A stretch of DNA of 45,791 bases from Stenotrophomonas chelatiphaga (GCF_001431535.1 NZ_LDJK01000039.1:1-45791); one strand, 5' to 3'; positions 27,487-36,445 are shown, counted from the first letter of the stretch. Notes: a model not told the origin generated them from the sequence alone. Numbers and translations are program-made.

Positions 27487-28461
27487 TCAACTGCGGATCA
27501 GATCGATCGCAGCGGAAAGCAGCCCGCGCCCGAAACGGAGATAGTTTCCTGTGGCCATTTCGCCAAGCACCTGGGGGAGACGACGCACACGAGAAGCAGG
27601 CAGGCCAGCGCGGACGCCGAAATGGTCCCGCCTGGACGTGACAAGCGCCATTGCCGACCGAGGTACGACAAGTGCCTGCGCGCGTTCAACCAGCATCTCT
27701 GATTGCTTGAGTTCGGACTGCAGTTGCAGTTTGCGTCGTGCACTGCGTGGCAGGGGATCGTTGCCACCAAGCCCGAGCTGGTTGCCGCCATGCAGCCGAT
27801 AGTCCACCAGGGATTCCCGCAGGCTGTCTACTCGACCGGTCAATGCCGCCAGCGTGACCAACCAAGCGTCATGAACCCATTCCGTCGCCGGAAGCGGAAG
27901 CGCGTCGCCCAACACGCGCCTGCGGATTGCCATGGCCGCGCCAGTGACCATCTTGCGCTTCAACAGCAGGCCTAGCCCATCACCCCGATGCATCATCCCC
28001 AGCTCATGGCTGCCGATGCCCAGTGACTCAAACAGGCTCTTGGGAAGCGATCGGCCCTCCCCATCAATCAGCCGTGCATCGCTATGCAGCGCCAGCAGCC
28101 CGGGCCGTGCCTCGAACTCGGCACACATGCGTGACAGCTTGTCCGCATGCCAGACATCATCCTGATCGCAGAGGAAGATGACCTCGCCGGTGCACGCACG
28201 CAGCGCGCCATCGAAGTTGCGGCGGTAGCCGACATTGCGTTCATTGACCTGCAGGTCCACCACGATACCCAACGCTTCGGCCTTGGGCACGAAGGCTGCC
28301 AGGATTTCGCCCGTCCCGTCGCTGGACACGTCATCGCGGATGACGATCTGGTCCGGCAGCGGGCGCTGCGTCAACAGGCTGTCCAGCTGCGCCTGCAGGA
28401 AGCGCTCGCCGTTGTAGGTGCACATGGCAATGGACGTGGTGAGCGGCATCGGCGGAGTCAC
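27487..28461 (-). CDS. Family 2 glycosyltransferase
   Basis: A GT2-type enzyme of 324 residues (320 if the ATG at 28449 is used instead of the GTG at 28461). The N-terminus TSIAMCTYNGERFLQAQLDSLL, the IRDDVSSDGT motif and the metal-binding DQDD in FLCDQDDVWHADKL are classical, and the catalytic-base region is EWVHDAWLVTLAA. It resembles rhamnosyltransferases of O-antigen and exopolysaccharide pathways and could use the dTDP-rhamnose made nearby, but acceptor and donor are not proven. It is convergent with alkB, with only 19 bases between the stops, and stands apart from the main LPS cluster. Confidence 0.87.
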   Translation of the reverse strand: MTPPMPLTTSIAMCTYNGERFLQAQLDSLLTQRPLPDQIVIRDDVSSDGTGEILAAFVPKAEALGIVVDLQVNERNVGYRRNFDGALRACTGEVIFLCDQDDVWHADKLSRMCAEFEARPGLLALHSDARLIDGEGRSLPKSLFESLGIGSHELGMMHRGDGLGLLLKRKMVTGAAMAIRRRVLGDALPLPATEWVHDAWLVTLAALTGRVDSLRESLVDYRLHGGNQLGLGGNDPLPRSARRKLQLQSELKQSEMLVERAQALVVPRSAMALVTSRRDHFGVRAGLPASRVRRLPQVLGEMATGNYLRFGRGLLSAAIDLIRS

Positions 28462-28540
28462 GGGTCAGGCAGTTCCGGATTATGACATTGCCTGCCAAGG
28501 GCCGCCGGCCAGCCCCCGGCATGACCCCGCCACCAGCCCA

Positions 28541-29194
28541 TCAGCGCAGCGACGCGCCGTCCGCATCCTTCTGCCCACTGGTCAGCGCCCAGCCCACCAC
28601 ATCGGCGGTCAGTGCATTGAGCCCCTTCTCGAAGGCCGCGGTCACCGCCGGCACCTCGGTCGATCCCACCGGCTGCTCCTGGCGGAAGGTGCGGTCGATC
28701 ACCACCCGCTGGTCCACCACATGGATCAGCTTGGCGTTGATTTCGATGACCACCGTCGGCGTGGGCTGGCCGCGGTAATCCGATTCAAACCGGCGGATGT
28801 CGGTGGCCAGGCGGTAATCGGCGCGGATACCAGCCGCCGCTCGGCCGACCCCAGCGATCCGGCCGGAGTCTTCGAAACCGCGCAGCAGGGCGTCTTCAAT
28901 CATGTCGGTGGCCGGCTGCGCCCAGGTCGCGCCCGCGTAGATTTCCAGCTCCGAAGGACTCGGACGCACGTTGATGCGCGGGCTGTCGACCATGCGCGTG
29001 GCGCTCGGCTTGGACAGCACCAGCTGCCAGGCGACGGTCGGCCAGGACGGATCGACCTTCACCTGGACGGCGGGCGAATAGATGGTCACCGCCTTGCGGT
29101 CACCACTGGAGAGGATCGAACAACCGGTCAGGCTGGCCAACAAGGCAGCCGGCAGCAGCAGGCGCGTCACGGACGGGGAGGGCATGCGCTTCAT
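28541..29194 (-). CDS. ABC-type transport auxiliary lipoprotein (PqiC/YmbA-like)
   Basis: A 217-residue outer-membrane lipoprotein. The signal peptide ends in the lipobox LTGC, making the lipidated Cys about residue 25. The mature domain shows the ABC_trans_aux pattern: SPRINVRPSPSELEIYAGATWAQPATDMIEDALLRGFEDSGRI and a later DYRLATDIRRFESDYRG. Such lipoproteins join MCE proteins to the outer membrane. It is the last gene of the four-gene MCE operon, overlapping the MCE gene by four bases (ATGA). Confidence 0.88.
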   Translation of the reverse strand: MKRMPSPSVTRLLLPAALLASLTGCSILSSGDRKAVTIYSPAVQVKVDPSWPTVAWQLVLSKPSATRMVDSPRINVRPSPSELEIYAGATWAQPATDMIEDALLRGFEDSGRIAGVGRAAAGIRADYRLATDIRRFESDYRGQPTPTVVIEINAKLIHVVDQRVVIDRTFRQEQPVGSTEVPAVTAAFEKGLNALTADVVGWALTSGQKDADGASLR

Positions 29195-30117
29195 TCGGGT
29201 TCGAACTCCTTCGGTGCGTCGCGGCCCAGCAGGTAGCGCGCGGGGTTGTTCTCAAGCCGGTCGCTGACCCGGCGCAGGTCGCGGATCAGGCCGCGCAGTT
29301 CGGTCAGGGTCGGGCCGAGCTGGCCCAGGCCATCGCTGGCGAAGCTGTTGATGGCCGCACGGTTCTCGCCGAGGATCGAATCGGCATTGCCGGCGGCCGA
29401 ATCCATCTTGGTCATCGTGGCGTCGAGCTTCTCGATGATGCCCGGCAGCTGCTGCACCAGGTTCTGGTCCAGCCGCTGGATGGTGCCGTTGGTGGTCTTC
29501 AGGGTGTCGTCCAGGCTGCGCGCGGCATTGCGCGCGCTGAGCAGCAGCGCCTGGGTGCCTTGTTTCTGGTCGGCCAGGCCGCCACTGATCGACTCGATGT
29601 TGGCCAGCGTGGCGTTGATGGCGGCCACGTTGCGGTCGCTGAGCACCTGGTCCATGCGTTCGACGATGCGGTTGGCCACGTCGGTGATGTTCTGCAATGC
29701 AGAGGGCATGGTCGGGATGATCGGTGCCGGATCGCGGTTGACCGAGGTCAGCGTGGGTGACTGCGGGGTGCCGCCACTGAGCTGGATGATCGACGGGCCG
29801 GTCAGGCTGGTGATGGCCAGCTTGGCGCGGGTATCGGTCTTCACCGGCGTGGTGGAATTGAGGCGGATCTTGGCCACCACCTGGCGCGGGTCATCCGGGA
29901 CCAGATTGAGTTCGGTGATCGACCCCACCGCGATGCCGTTGTACTGCACCGGGCTGCCGACGGTCAGGCCGGTGACCGCCTCGCGGAACACCACGCGGTA
30001 CTCCTGCCAGGTGCGGTCGGAGGAATACTTGGCTGCCCACAGGCCGAAGGCCAGCAGGGCCAGGCCGGTGATCAGGGTGAACGCGCCTATCAGCACGTAG
30101 TTGGCTTTGGTTTCCAT
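29191..30117 (-). CDS. MCE-domain lipid-transport protein (MlaD-type)
   Basis: A 308-residue periplasmic protein held by one N-terminal membrane segment (YVLIGAFTLITGLALLAFGLWAA). The MCE domain is at about residues 40-120: VTGLTVGSPVQYNGIAVGSITEL then KLAITSLTGPSIIQLSGG. The C-terminal half (about 145-290) is helical and Asn/Asp/Leu-rich, likely forming the tube or barrel extension of a hexamer. It should pass phospholipids between the membranes with the ATPase and permease encoded upstream. It starts three bases after the ATPase stop. Confidence 0.92.
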   Translation of the reverse strand: METKANYVLIGAFTLITGLALLAFGLWAAKYSSDRTWQEYRVVFREAVTGLTVGSPVQYNGIAVGSITELNLVPDDPRQVVAKIRLNSTTPVKTDTRAKLAITSLTGPSIIQLSGGTPQSPTLTSVNRDPAPIIPTMPSALQNITDVANRIVERMDQVLSDRNVAAINATLANIESISGGLADQKQGTQALLLSARNAARSLDDTLKTTNGTIQRLDQNLVQQLPGIIEKLDATMTKMDSAAGNADSILGENRAAINSFASDGLGQLGPTLTELRGLIRDLRRVSDRLENNPARYLLGRDAPKEFEPE

Positions 30118-30120
30118 GAC

Positions 30121-30951
30121 TCAGGCACTCTCGGTCTGTTCGCCGCGCGCAGCACGTGCGCGGGGTCCGTGGAAATAGTCCTGGATCCACGGATGGTCCA
30201 GTTTCTCGATGTCGGCCAACGGCGCAGTGGCGACGACCTTGCGGTCGGCCAGCACCGCCACCCGGTCACAGATGGCATACAGGGTGTCCAGATCGTGTGT
30301 GATCAGGAAGACGGTCAGCCCCAATGCTTCCTGCAGGGTCTTGATCAGGCGGTCGAACGCCGCCGCGCCGATCGGATCCAGGCCTGCGGTGGGTTCGTCC
30401 AGGAACAGCAGCGGCGGGTCCAGCGCCAGCGCACGGGCCAGGCCGGCACGCTTGCGCATGCCACCGGACAGCTGCGAAGGCAGTTTGTTGATCGCATCGG
30501 CGGGCAGGCCGGCCAGCTTCACCTTCAGCAGCGCCAGCTCGTAATGCCAGCGCTCGGGCAGTTCGCGGTGGTGCTCCTTCAACGGGACCTGCACGTTCTC
30601 GCCGACGGTCAGCGAAGAGAACAGCGCGCCATCCTGGAACAGTACGCCGGTGTTGCGCTGGATGTGCAGGCGGCTTTCGCTGTCACCCCCGCGCGCATCA
30701 CGGCCAAGCACTTCGATCTGCCCTTCGTCCGGGCTGCGCAGGCCAAGGATGGAGCGCATCAGCACCGACTTGCCGGTACCCGAACCGCCGACCACGCCGA
30801 GGATCTCGCCGCGCCGTACGTCCAGGTCCAGGCCTTCGTGCACGGTCTGGCTGCCGAAGCGGTTGACCAGTCCGCGCACGCGGATGGCCAGCTTCGCGTC
30901 GTCTTCGCCGGAGGCGTCGTGGATGTCGTCGGTGCGTTCGTCGTTCACCAT
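30121..30951 (-). CDS. ABC transporter ATPase of the MCE system (MlaF-type)
   Basis: A 276-residue ATPase. Walker A is GGSGTGKSV, the signature is LSGGMRKRAGLARAL and Walker B is PPLLFLDEPTAGLD, with the H-loop FLITHDLDT. The GMRKR form of the signature is typical of MlaF/Ttg2A-type enzymes. I chose the ATG at 30951, which shares one base with the permease TGA; an upstream in-frame start at 30975 would lie within the permease gene. It powers phospholipid transport with the STAS-permease and the MCE protein. Confidence 0.94.
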   Translation of the reverse strand: MVNDERTDDIHDASGEDDAKLAIRVRGLVNRFGSQTVHEGLDLDVRRGEILGVVGGSGTGKSVLMRSILGLRSPDEGQIEVLGRDARGGDSESRLHIQRNTGVLFQDGALFSSLTVGENVQVPLKEHHRELPERWHYELALLKVKLAGLPADAINKLPSQLSGGMRKRAGLARALALDPPLLFLDEPTAGLDPIGAAAFDRLIKTLQEALGLTVFLITHDLDTLYAICDRVAVLADRKVVATAPLADIEKLDHPWIQDYFHGPRARAARGEQTESA

Positions 30952-32072
30952 CACCAGCCCACCTGCATGAACCACAGCGCCGCGAAGGCGTCGAGGATGA
31001 TCACCAGCGAAATGGCCTGGACCACGCTGGAAGTGGTGCGCTCACCGACCGACTGCGCGGTGCCTTCCACCTTCAGGCCTTCCAGGCAGCCGATCAGGCC
31101 GATCACCAGTGCGAACACCGGGGCTTTGGACAGGCCGACCAGCATGTTGCGCACTTCCATCGTGTCGTACATGCGCGCGATGTACATCTGCGGGGGAATA
31201 TCCAGGTCGAAGGCGCCGACCGTGATACCCCCTGCCAGGCCGGCGACCATCGCGATGAAGGTCAGCAGCGGCAGGGTGATCAGCAGGGCGACAATGCGCG
31301 GCAGCACCAGCAGGTCCATCGGATCCAGGCCCAGCGTCTTCATCGCGTCGATCTCCTCGCGTGCCTTCATCGCACCGATCTGCGCGGTGAACGCGCTGGC
31401 GGTACGGCCGGCCAGCACGATGGCGGTCAGCAGCACCGCGAATTCGCGCAGGAAGGCGATGCTGACCAGCTCGACCACGTAGATCTCCGCGCCGAAGTCG
31501 CGCAGGATGGTCGAACCGAGGAAGGCGATCACCGCGCCGACCAGATAGGAAAGCAGGGCCACCAGCGGCACCGCATCCAGTCCGACCTGTTCCATCTGGT
31601 GCACGGTGGCGGTCAGCCGGAAACGGCGTGGCTCCTTCAGCAGCCGCGCGCCCTTGACCAGGCTTTCGCCGAGGAAGCTGGCCAGCGCCACGATGTTCTG
31701 GCCGGTCGCGTGCATGCTGCGGCCGAGCCGGTCCAGCGCGGCCAGCACGCCGAAATCACGCTTCGGCTTGGGCCGGTCGTCGGCCACCTCTTCGATCGTG
31801 CAGACCAGTGCCTGGTGGTCCTCGCGGAACTGCAGCGCGTCCTGGCCCAGGTCGGCGCGGTGGGCCACCCGCAGCAACTGCAGCACGCCGGCCGAATCCA
31901 GCTGGTCGATGCCGGTGGCATCGATGGCGGTCAGGGTTTCGGGAACCTCGCGCAGCACCTCGGCGGCCTGCAGGGCAGTGTGCAGCGTCCAGCGACCGGA
32001 CAGGCGGATGCGGCCCGGTTCATTGGCATCGCGTTCGATCTTGGGGGTCTGGTCGGAGATCATGGTCGGCAT
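30951..32072 (-). CDS. MlaE-type permease with N-terminal STAS domain
   Basis: A protein of about 373 residues from the ATG at 32072 (another ATG is at 32063; the frame extends to 32207). The first 100 residues form a STAS domain like MlaB (IRLSGRWTLHTALQAAEVLRE, then AIDATGIDQLDSAGVLQLLR). From about 150 on is the MlaE permease: FLGSTILRDFGAEIYVVELVSIAFLREFAVLLTAIVLAGRTASAFTAQIGAMKAREEIDAMKTLGLDP and further hydrophobic segments to the end. In E. coli MlaB and MlaE are separate; here they are fused. It is first in the four-gene operon, divergent from the ThrE-type exporter gene. Confidence 0.9.
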   Translation of the reverse strand: MPTMISDQTPKIERDANEPGRIRLSGRWTLHTALQAAEVLREVPETLTAIDATGIDQLDSAGVLQLLRVAHRADLGQDALQFREDHQALVCTIEEVADDRPKPKRDFGVLAALDRLGRSMHATGQNIVALASFLGESLVKGARLLKEPRRFRLTATVHQMEQVGLDAVPLVALLSYLVGAVIAFLGSTILRDFGAEIYVVELVSIAFLREFAVLLTAIVLAGRTASAFTAQIGAMKAREEIDAMKTLGLDPMDLLVLPRIVALLITLPLLTFIAMVAGLAGGITVGAFDLDIPPQMYIARMYDTMEVRNMLVGLSKAPVFALVIGLIGCLEGLKVEGTAQSVGERTTSSVVQAISLVIILDAFAALWFMQVGW

Positions 32073-32166
32073 CAAGGATGCAGCATAGCGTGTGCATGTC
32101 GCATGCAGCGTAGGTCCTGTCCGAATGTCCTTCTGCACGGGCCGGGGCTGGGTAATACTACCGCGC

Positions 32167-33426
32167 ATGCCTGTAGACGCCTCCCCGATTGCTTCGCCCC
32201 CCGCCACCTACGCGCAGCGCGTGGCGTTCGTCTGTGAGATCGCCGGGCGCCTGCACAGCTACGGCACCACCGCCCAGCGCCTGGAGGCCGCCGTGGTGGC
32301 CCTGGCCCAGCAGCTGGGACTGGATTGCGAACCTTGGTCGAACCCGACCGGGATCATCCTGAGCTTCAGCGATCCGGCCAAGGCGATTGGTTCCAGCGAC
32401 ATCACCCGCGTGATCCGGCTGGCGCCTGGCGAAAATGATCTGCATAAACTCAGCGTCGCCGATCGCATTGCCGAGGATGTCGCAAACGGCCGGATGAGCC
32501 TGGCCCAGGGACACACCGCGCTGCGCCAACTGGACGCTGATCCCGGGCTGCGCGGAAAGGTCAAGGAAGTGCTGTCCTACAGCCTGGGCGCGGCCGGTGT
32601 GGCCGGGCTCTGGAAACTGCCGTGGCTGGACATCGCCACCGCTGGCGCGATCGGGCTGCTGATCGGCCTGCTGGGGCGCTGGACCAGCAGACGCGCGGCG
32701 ACCAAGGAGGCCAGTGAAGCGCTGGCGGCGCTGTTGGCGGGGCTGGTCGCCACGCTGGTGGCCACCTATGTCGGCGCGCTCAACCTCAATACCGTGGTGA
32801 TCGCCTCGCTGGTGATCCTGCTGCCGGGTATGTCGCTGACCAATGCGGTGAACGAGCTGGCCAGCCAGCACTGGGTATCCGGCACGGCGCGGGTGGCCGG
32901 GGCGCTGACCACCATCATGAAGCTGACGGTGGGTGCGATGATCGCGGTGACGTTGGCCGATGTGATCGGGCTGGACCCGGTAGTGCGCGCTTCGCGGCCG
33001 CAGGGCGCGTGGGTGGAGTGGTCGGCGCTGCTGATCGCGGCGTTCGCCTTCGCGATGCTGTTCAAGGCCAGCCGGCGCGATTTTCCGTGGGTGCTGGCGG
33101 CCTGCGTGGCCGGCTATGCGATTTCCAAATTCGCTGGCCATGCGTGGGGGGCGCCGGCGGGTATCTTCCTTTCGGCGATGCTGCTGACGGCGGCGGGCAA
33201 TCTGTTTGGCCGGCTGGTGCAGCGACCGGGGGCGATCATCCGCTTGCCGGGCATCATCATGATGGTGCCCGGCAGTACCAGCCTGCGTGGGGTGCTGACG
33301 CTGGTGCAGCAGCAGGATGTCGGGGCGGGGCAGGGGGTGTTCCTGACCGTGTTGAACGTGGTGATGGCGCTGGTGGCTGGGTTGTTGTTCGGAAACCTGC
33401 TGATTCCGGCGCGGAAGACGCTGTAG
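32167..33426 (+). CDS. Threonine/serine exporter family protein (ThrE-like)
   Basis: A 419-residue inner-membrane protein. The N-terminal cytoplasmic domain (about 15-135) has the ThrE-type FVCEIAGRLHSYGTTAQRLEAAVVALAQQLGL and DCEPWSNPTGIILSFSD, followed by about ten hydrophobic segments, including LNTVVIASLVILLPGMSLTNAVNELASQHWVSGTARVAGALTT. In Corynebacterium ThrE exports threonine and serine; the substrate here is unproven. I chose the ATG at 32167 because upstream codons are not family-like. The last part of the gene uses GGG and TTG more freely than the middle. Confidence 0.87.
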   Translation: MPVDASPIASPPATYAQRVAFVCEIAGRLHSYGTTAQRLEAAVVALAQQLGLDCEPWSNPTGIILSFSDPAKAIGSSDITRVIRLAPGENDLHKLSVADRIAEDVANGRMSLAQGHTALRQLDADPGLRGKVKEVLSYSLGAAGVAGLWKLPWLDIATAGAIGLLIGLLGRWTSRRAATKEASEALAALLAGLVATLVATYVGALNLNTVVIASLVILLPGMSLTNAVNELASQHWVSGTARVAGALTTIMKLTVGAMIAVTLADVIGLDPVVRASRPQGAWVEWSALLIAAFAFAMLFKASRRDFPWVLAACVAGYAISKFAGHAWGAPAGIFLSAMLLTAAGNLFGRLVQRPGAIIRLPGIIMMVPGSTSLRGVLTLVQQQDVGAGQGVFLTVLNVVMALVAGLLFGNLLIPARKTL

Positions 33427-33488
33427 GTTTGTGGTTGGCGAACGGGTGGAACCCCCTCGCGGCTGCCAGGTTGAACGGGGTCGGTGTT

Positions 33489-33596
33489 GGCGCCGGGCGG
33501 GTGGGGTCTGCAGGACACGCCGCAAGTACGTCCTTGTAGGCTGCGTCGCCGCATCCATGCGGCTCAGCGTCCTGCAGACCCCACCCGCCCGGCGCC
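33489..33596. repeat. 28-bp perfect inverted repeat with 52-base internal segment
   Basis: Arms 33489-33516 and 33569-33596 are exact reverse complements. The internal segment 33517-33568 contains its own small hairpin GCCGCAT/ATGCGGC and a CAAG/CTTG pair. It resembles a small palindromic mobile unit (MITE- or REP-like) more than a terminator, as there is no U-run. The internal CAAGTACGTCCTTGTAGG looks like a core that recurs in related genomes, though I cannot verify this here. Confidence 0.8.
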
Positions 33597-33651
33597 CCGA
33601 CACATTCCGGCGCTGACTGCCGCGGATGAAAAGAAAGAAGCGCGGCGGGCT

Positions 33652-33720
33652 GTGGTGGGTGACCGCCGGCGGTCGTGGTGGGTGACGACCGTTGGTCGTG
33701 GTGGGTGACGACCGTTGGTC
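33652..33720. repeat. Three tandem copies of a 23-bp unit
   Basis: Units at 33652-33674, 33675-33697 and 33698-33720. The second and third are identical and the first differs at a few positions. Each has the hairpin half-sites GACGACC and GGTCGT, so the array can fold into consecutive stem-loops. It probably grew by slippage from a single REP-like hairpin. Confidence 0.8.
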
Positions 33721-33741
33721 GTCACGCTGTTGCGGGGACAA

Positions 33742-33771
33742 AAAAACGCCGGCTTCGCAGCCGGCGTTTTT
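33742..33771. terminator. Bidirectional intrinsic terminator
   Basis: AAAAACGCCGGCT (33742-33754) pairs with AGCCGGCGTTTTT (33759-33771) around a TCGC loop. Stem and T-run are textbook on both strands; it ends the ThrE-like transcript and the H-NS-like transcript, whose stop codon is 18 bases away. Confidence 0.92.
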
Positions 33772-33788
33772 GATGATCGCGAGGGGTT

Positions 33789-34163
33789 TCAGGCCTTCTT
33801 GATCAGGTAATCCTCAACCTTCTTGCCCTTGCTGGTCAGCTCGGCCAGCCAGCGCGGCTGCTTGCCGCGGCCGGTCCAGGTTTCCTTGGTGTTGGCCGGG
33901 TTGCGGTACTTCGGGGCAACCTTGCCCAGCTTGCGGCCGGCGGTCTTGGACGGTGCCTTGGTCGCGGCCTTGCGGGCGCGCGGTGCGGGTGCGCCGCCGA
34001 ACAGTTCTTCGATGCTGTAACCCTCGACCTTGGCCAGCTTTTCCAGCTGGGCGCGGACCTTGGTGATCGGGCGACGCTTGGCGACGATGGTCTGCTGCTT
34101 CTTGGCGGTGCGGATCAGTGCACCCAGTTCACGGGCCGACAGACCGGTCAGATCAATACTCAT
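33789..34163 (-). CDS. H-NS family DNA-binding protein
   Basis: A 124-residue nucleoid protein. The N-terminal part (about 1-55) is a charged helical oligomerisation domain beginning MSIDLTGLSARELGALI; then comes an Ala/Lys-rich basic linker, and the C-terminal domain has the H-NS-type motif YRNPANTKETWTGRGKQPRWL. Homologues in Xanthomonas (XrvA type) silence AT-rich, horizontally acquired DNA and affect virulence and polysaccharide genes. I chose the ATG at 34163 over upstream codons that lack family sequence. Such a protein could silence the AT-richer LPS cluster in this window; that is inference. Confidence 0.9.
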   Translation of the reverse strand: MSIDLTGLSARELGALIRTAKKQQTIVAKRRPITKVRAQLEKLAKVEGYSIEELFGGAPAPRARKAATKAPSKTAGRKLGKVAPKYRNPANTKETWTGRGKQPRWLAELTSKGKKVEDYLIKKA

Positions 34164-34279
34164 GCAGTGCTCCAGACAATATGGAAAGGGTCTGCCAGTC
34201 CTTGGCTCGGGCCCAAGAGTAATGTGCATTTACTGCAAGCACAAACAGGAAATAGCACTTCCGGGGTGAACAGCAAAAG

Positions 34280-34304
34280 AAAAGCCGGGATTAACCCGGC
34301 TTTT
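34280..34304 (-). terminator. Intrinsic terminator of proS
   Basis: AAAAGCCGGG (34280-34289) pairs with CCCGGCTTTT (34295-34304) with loop ATTAA. It lies seven bases beyond the proS stop on the minus strand, with a run of U in the transcript. Confidence 0.9.
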
Positions 34305-34310
34305 ATTCTT

Positions 34311-36002
34311 TTACCCGAGCAGTTTGCGCATCAGGCTGTCGCGATCCAGGCTCTCGGCCTCGCTCGCGCTGCGTGAGCGATATTCGAAAGTACCTGCGGC
34401 CAGGCCGCGTTCGGAAACCACCACGCGGTGCGGAATGCCGATCAATTCCATGTCGGCGAACATGGCGCCGGGGCGCAGGCCGCGGTCGTCCAGTGCGGCA
34501 TCCAGCCCGCCGGCACGCAGCGATTCCAGCAGCTCGGCAGCGGCGGCGGACACGGCAGCGTCGCCCTTGGGATTGATCACGCACACCACCGCCTGCCACG
34601 GCGCCATCGCCTCGGGCCAGACGATGCCGGCTTCGTCGTGGTTCTGTTCAATGGCGGCGGCGACGATGCGCGAAATACCAATGCCATAGCAGCCCATGCT
34701 CAGCACCGCGGCCTTGCCATTTTCATCGAGCACGGTGGCGTTCAGCGCCTTCGCATACTGGCGGCCCAGCTGGAAAACGTGGCCCACTTCGATGCCGCGG
34801 GCGATCTTCAGCTCGCCGCCGTCGCGGGCGCGGTCACCGGCCTGCACGTTGCGGATATCGGCGATCTCCGGCTCCGGCAGGTCGCGGCCCCAGTTGACGC
34901 CGGCCAGGTGGAAACCGACTTCGTTGGCGCCAACGACAAAATCGGCCAGTGCGGCCACTTCCGGGTCAGCGACGACACGGATCGCCTTGGCCGGACCCAC
35001 CGGGCCCAGGAATCCGGGCACGCAGCCGAGGTATTCGCTGATTTCCGCCTCGGTGGCAAACCGGTGGTCGGACAGGCCGGGCACCTTGGCCAGTTTGATT
35101 TCGTTGACCTCATGGTCACCGCGCACCAGCGCCAGCACGAAGGTTTCGCCGGCCATCAGCGCGACCGATTTGACCGTGCGCTGCAATGCCAGCCCCAGCA
35201 ATGCGGCCACGTCTTCGCAGGTCTTCTGGGTCGGGGTTTCAAGCTTGCGCATCGCCTCACCCGCGGCGGCGCGGGCCGCGGGCTCGGCGGCCACGGCCGC
35301 TTCCATGTTCGCCGCATAATCCGAGCCGGTCGAAAACACCAGCGCGTCTTCGCCGGAATCGGCGATGACATGGAATTCCTGCGAAGCATCGCCACCGATG
35401 GCGCCGGAATCGGCCTGCACCATGCGGAAATCGAGCCCCAGCCGGGTGAAGATACGGCTGTAGGCCGCCTTCATGTTTTCGTATTCGCGGACCAGGTCTT
35501 CGTCGTGCAGGTGGAAGGAATAGGCGTCCTTCATCAGGAACTCGCGCGCGCGCATCACCCCGAAGCGCGGCCGGATCTCATCGCGGAACTTGGTCTGGAT
35601 CTGGAAGAAATTGACCGGCAGCTGCTTGTAGCTGGACAGTTCCTGCCGCGCGAAATCAGTCAGCGCTTCTTCGGCGGTGGGGCTGTAGCAGAACTCCTGC
35701 TCCTTGCGGTCCTTGATCTTCAGCAGCTGCGGGCCGAATTTCTCCCAGCGCCCGGTGGCTTCCCACAGCTCGCGCGGCTGGATGGTCGGGATCTGCAGTT
35801 CGACCGCGCCGGCATTTTCCATTTCCTCGCGGACGATGCGCTCGACCTTGCGCAGCACGCGCAGGCCCAGCGGCGACCAGATATACAGGCCGGAGGCGAG
35901 CTTGCGGATCATCCCCGCGCGCAGCATCAGCCGGTGGCTGGTCAGCTCGGCGTCGCTGGGGGTTTCCTTGGTGGTGTGCAGGTGGAACTGGGACAGGCGC
36001 AT
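34311..36002 (-). CDS. proS: Prolyl-tRNA synthetase
   Basis: A 563-residue class II aminoacyl-tRNA synthetase of the bacterial type, charging tRNA-Pro. It begins [40 protein letters not shown]. Motif 2 is in [21 protein letters not shown], the middle holds the editing (INS) domain, motif 3 is [18 protein letters not shown], and an anticodon-binding domain ends the protein. I chose the ATG at 36002, the conserved family start; ATGs at 36011 and 36014 are alternatives. A 7-bp hairpin (36016-36033) lies just upstream. Confidence 0.97.
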   Translation of the reverse strand: MRLSQFHLHTTKETPSDAELTSHRLMLRAGMIRKLASGLYIWSPLGLRVLRKVERIVREEMENAGAVELQIPTIQPRELWEATGRWEKFGPQLLKIKDRKEQEFCYSPTAEEALTDFARQELSSYKQLPVNFFQIQTKFRDEIRPRFGVMRAREFLMKDAYSFHLHDEDLVREYENMKAAYSRIFTRLGLDFRMVQADSGAIGGDASQEFHVIADSGEDALVFSTGSDYAANMEAAVAAEPAARAAAGEAMRKLETPTQKTCEDVAALLGLALQRTVKSVALMAGETFVLALVRGDHEVNEIKLAKVPGLSDHRFATEAEISEYLGCVPGFLGPVGPAKAIRVVADPEVAALADFVVGANEVGFHLAGVNWGRDLPEPEIADIRNVQAGDRARDGGELKIARGIEVGHVFQLGRQYAKALNATVLDENGKAAVLSMGCYGIGISRIVAAAIEQNHDEAGIVWPEAMAPWQAVVCVINPKGDAAVSAAAAELLESLRAGGLDAALDDRGLRPGAMFADMELIGIPHRVVVSERGLAAGTFEYRSRSASEAESLDRDSLMRKLLG

Positions 36003-36015
36003 CGTCGGCATCATC

Positions 36016-36033
36016 TAACGGCGGAAGCCGTTA
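36016..36033. terminator. Small hairpin upstream of proS
   Basis: TAACGGC (36016-36022) pairs with GCCGTTA (36027-36033) around a GGAA loop. On the minus strand it lies between the DUF4124 gene and proS. It could end the DUF4124 transcript or sit in the proS leader; there is no U-run. Confidence 0.3.
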
Positions 36034-36073
36034 TTCTGCCAGCCCGGCGCCTGTCGTGGGCAGCGGGCGGGTT

Positions 36074-36445
36074 TCAGGCCTGCGGGCAGTAGGCCTTGGC
36101 GGCCGCTTCGGCGAGCGCGCGCTGGTTGGCGCGCTGGGTGTCGTCCAGCGCGGTTTCGGCCGTGCCGTCACCGTTGGTGTCCTGCATGACCGGACCGCTG
36201 CCATCGAGCAGCGCCAGGTTGGCCCGCGCGGTGACGCACTGCGGGGCAAGCGGCGTGTCGGTCGCCGCCGCTGCCGGCGGATTGCCCGGGTCGCGGGTCT
36301 GCTGCCGGGTTTCAAAGGCCTTGCCGGCGGGCGGGCTCTCCGAATACTGGGTCACGCCATTGGCGTCCTTCCACTTGTAGACCGGACCGGCAAACGCCGA
36401 TGCGCTGGCCAACAGCAGGAAACTCAAGCAGAACAGGGTACGCAT
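36074..36445 (-). CDS. DUF4124 domain-containing exported protein
   Basis: A 123-residue secreted or periplasmic protein. A signal peptide (MRTLFCLSFLLLASASAFA) is followed at once by the DUF4124 motif GPVYKWKDANGVTQYSESPPAGKAFE. The rest is polar and includes NPPAAAATDTPLAPQ and a C-terminal Ala-rich helix ending in a Cys. DUF4124 is common in gamma-proteobacteria without a known function. The gene is upstream of proS on the same strand and divergent from pssA, with 80 bases of shared promoter space. Confidence 0.85.
   Translation of the reverse strand: MRTLFCLSFLLLASASAFAGPVYKWKDANGVTQYSESPPAGKAFETRQQTRDPGNPPAAAATDTPLAPQCVTARANLALLDGSGPVMQDTNGDGTAETALDDTQRANQRALAEAAAKAYCPQA

Larger units (their letters stand above)
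33427..33788. other. Repeat-rich intergenic region between the ThrE-like and H-NS-like genes
   Basis: The 362 bases carry no supported gene. They hold a 28-bp inverted repeat (33489-33596), three copies of a 23-base unit (33652-33720) and an intrinsic terminator (33742-33771), listed separately. The flanking genes are convergent, so this is a sink for repeat elements at a tail-to-tail junction. Confidence 0.8.

Noticed and set aside
33652..33720. Possible CRISPR-like array
   Set aside because: Units are directly adjacent with no spacers, and there are no cas genes.
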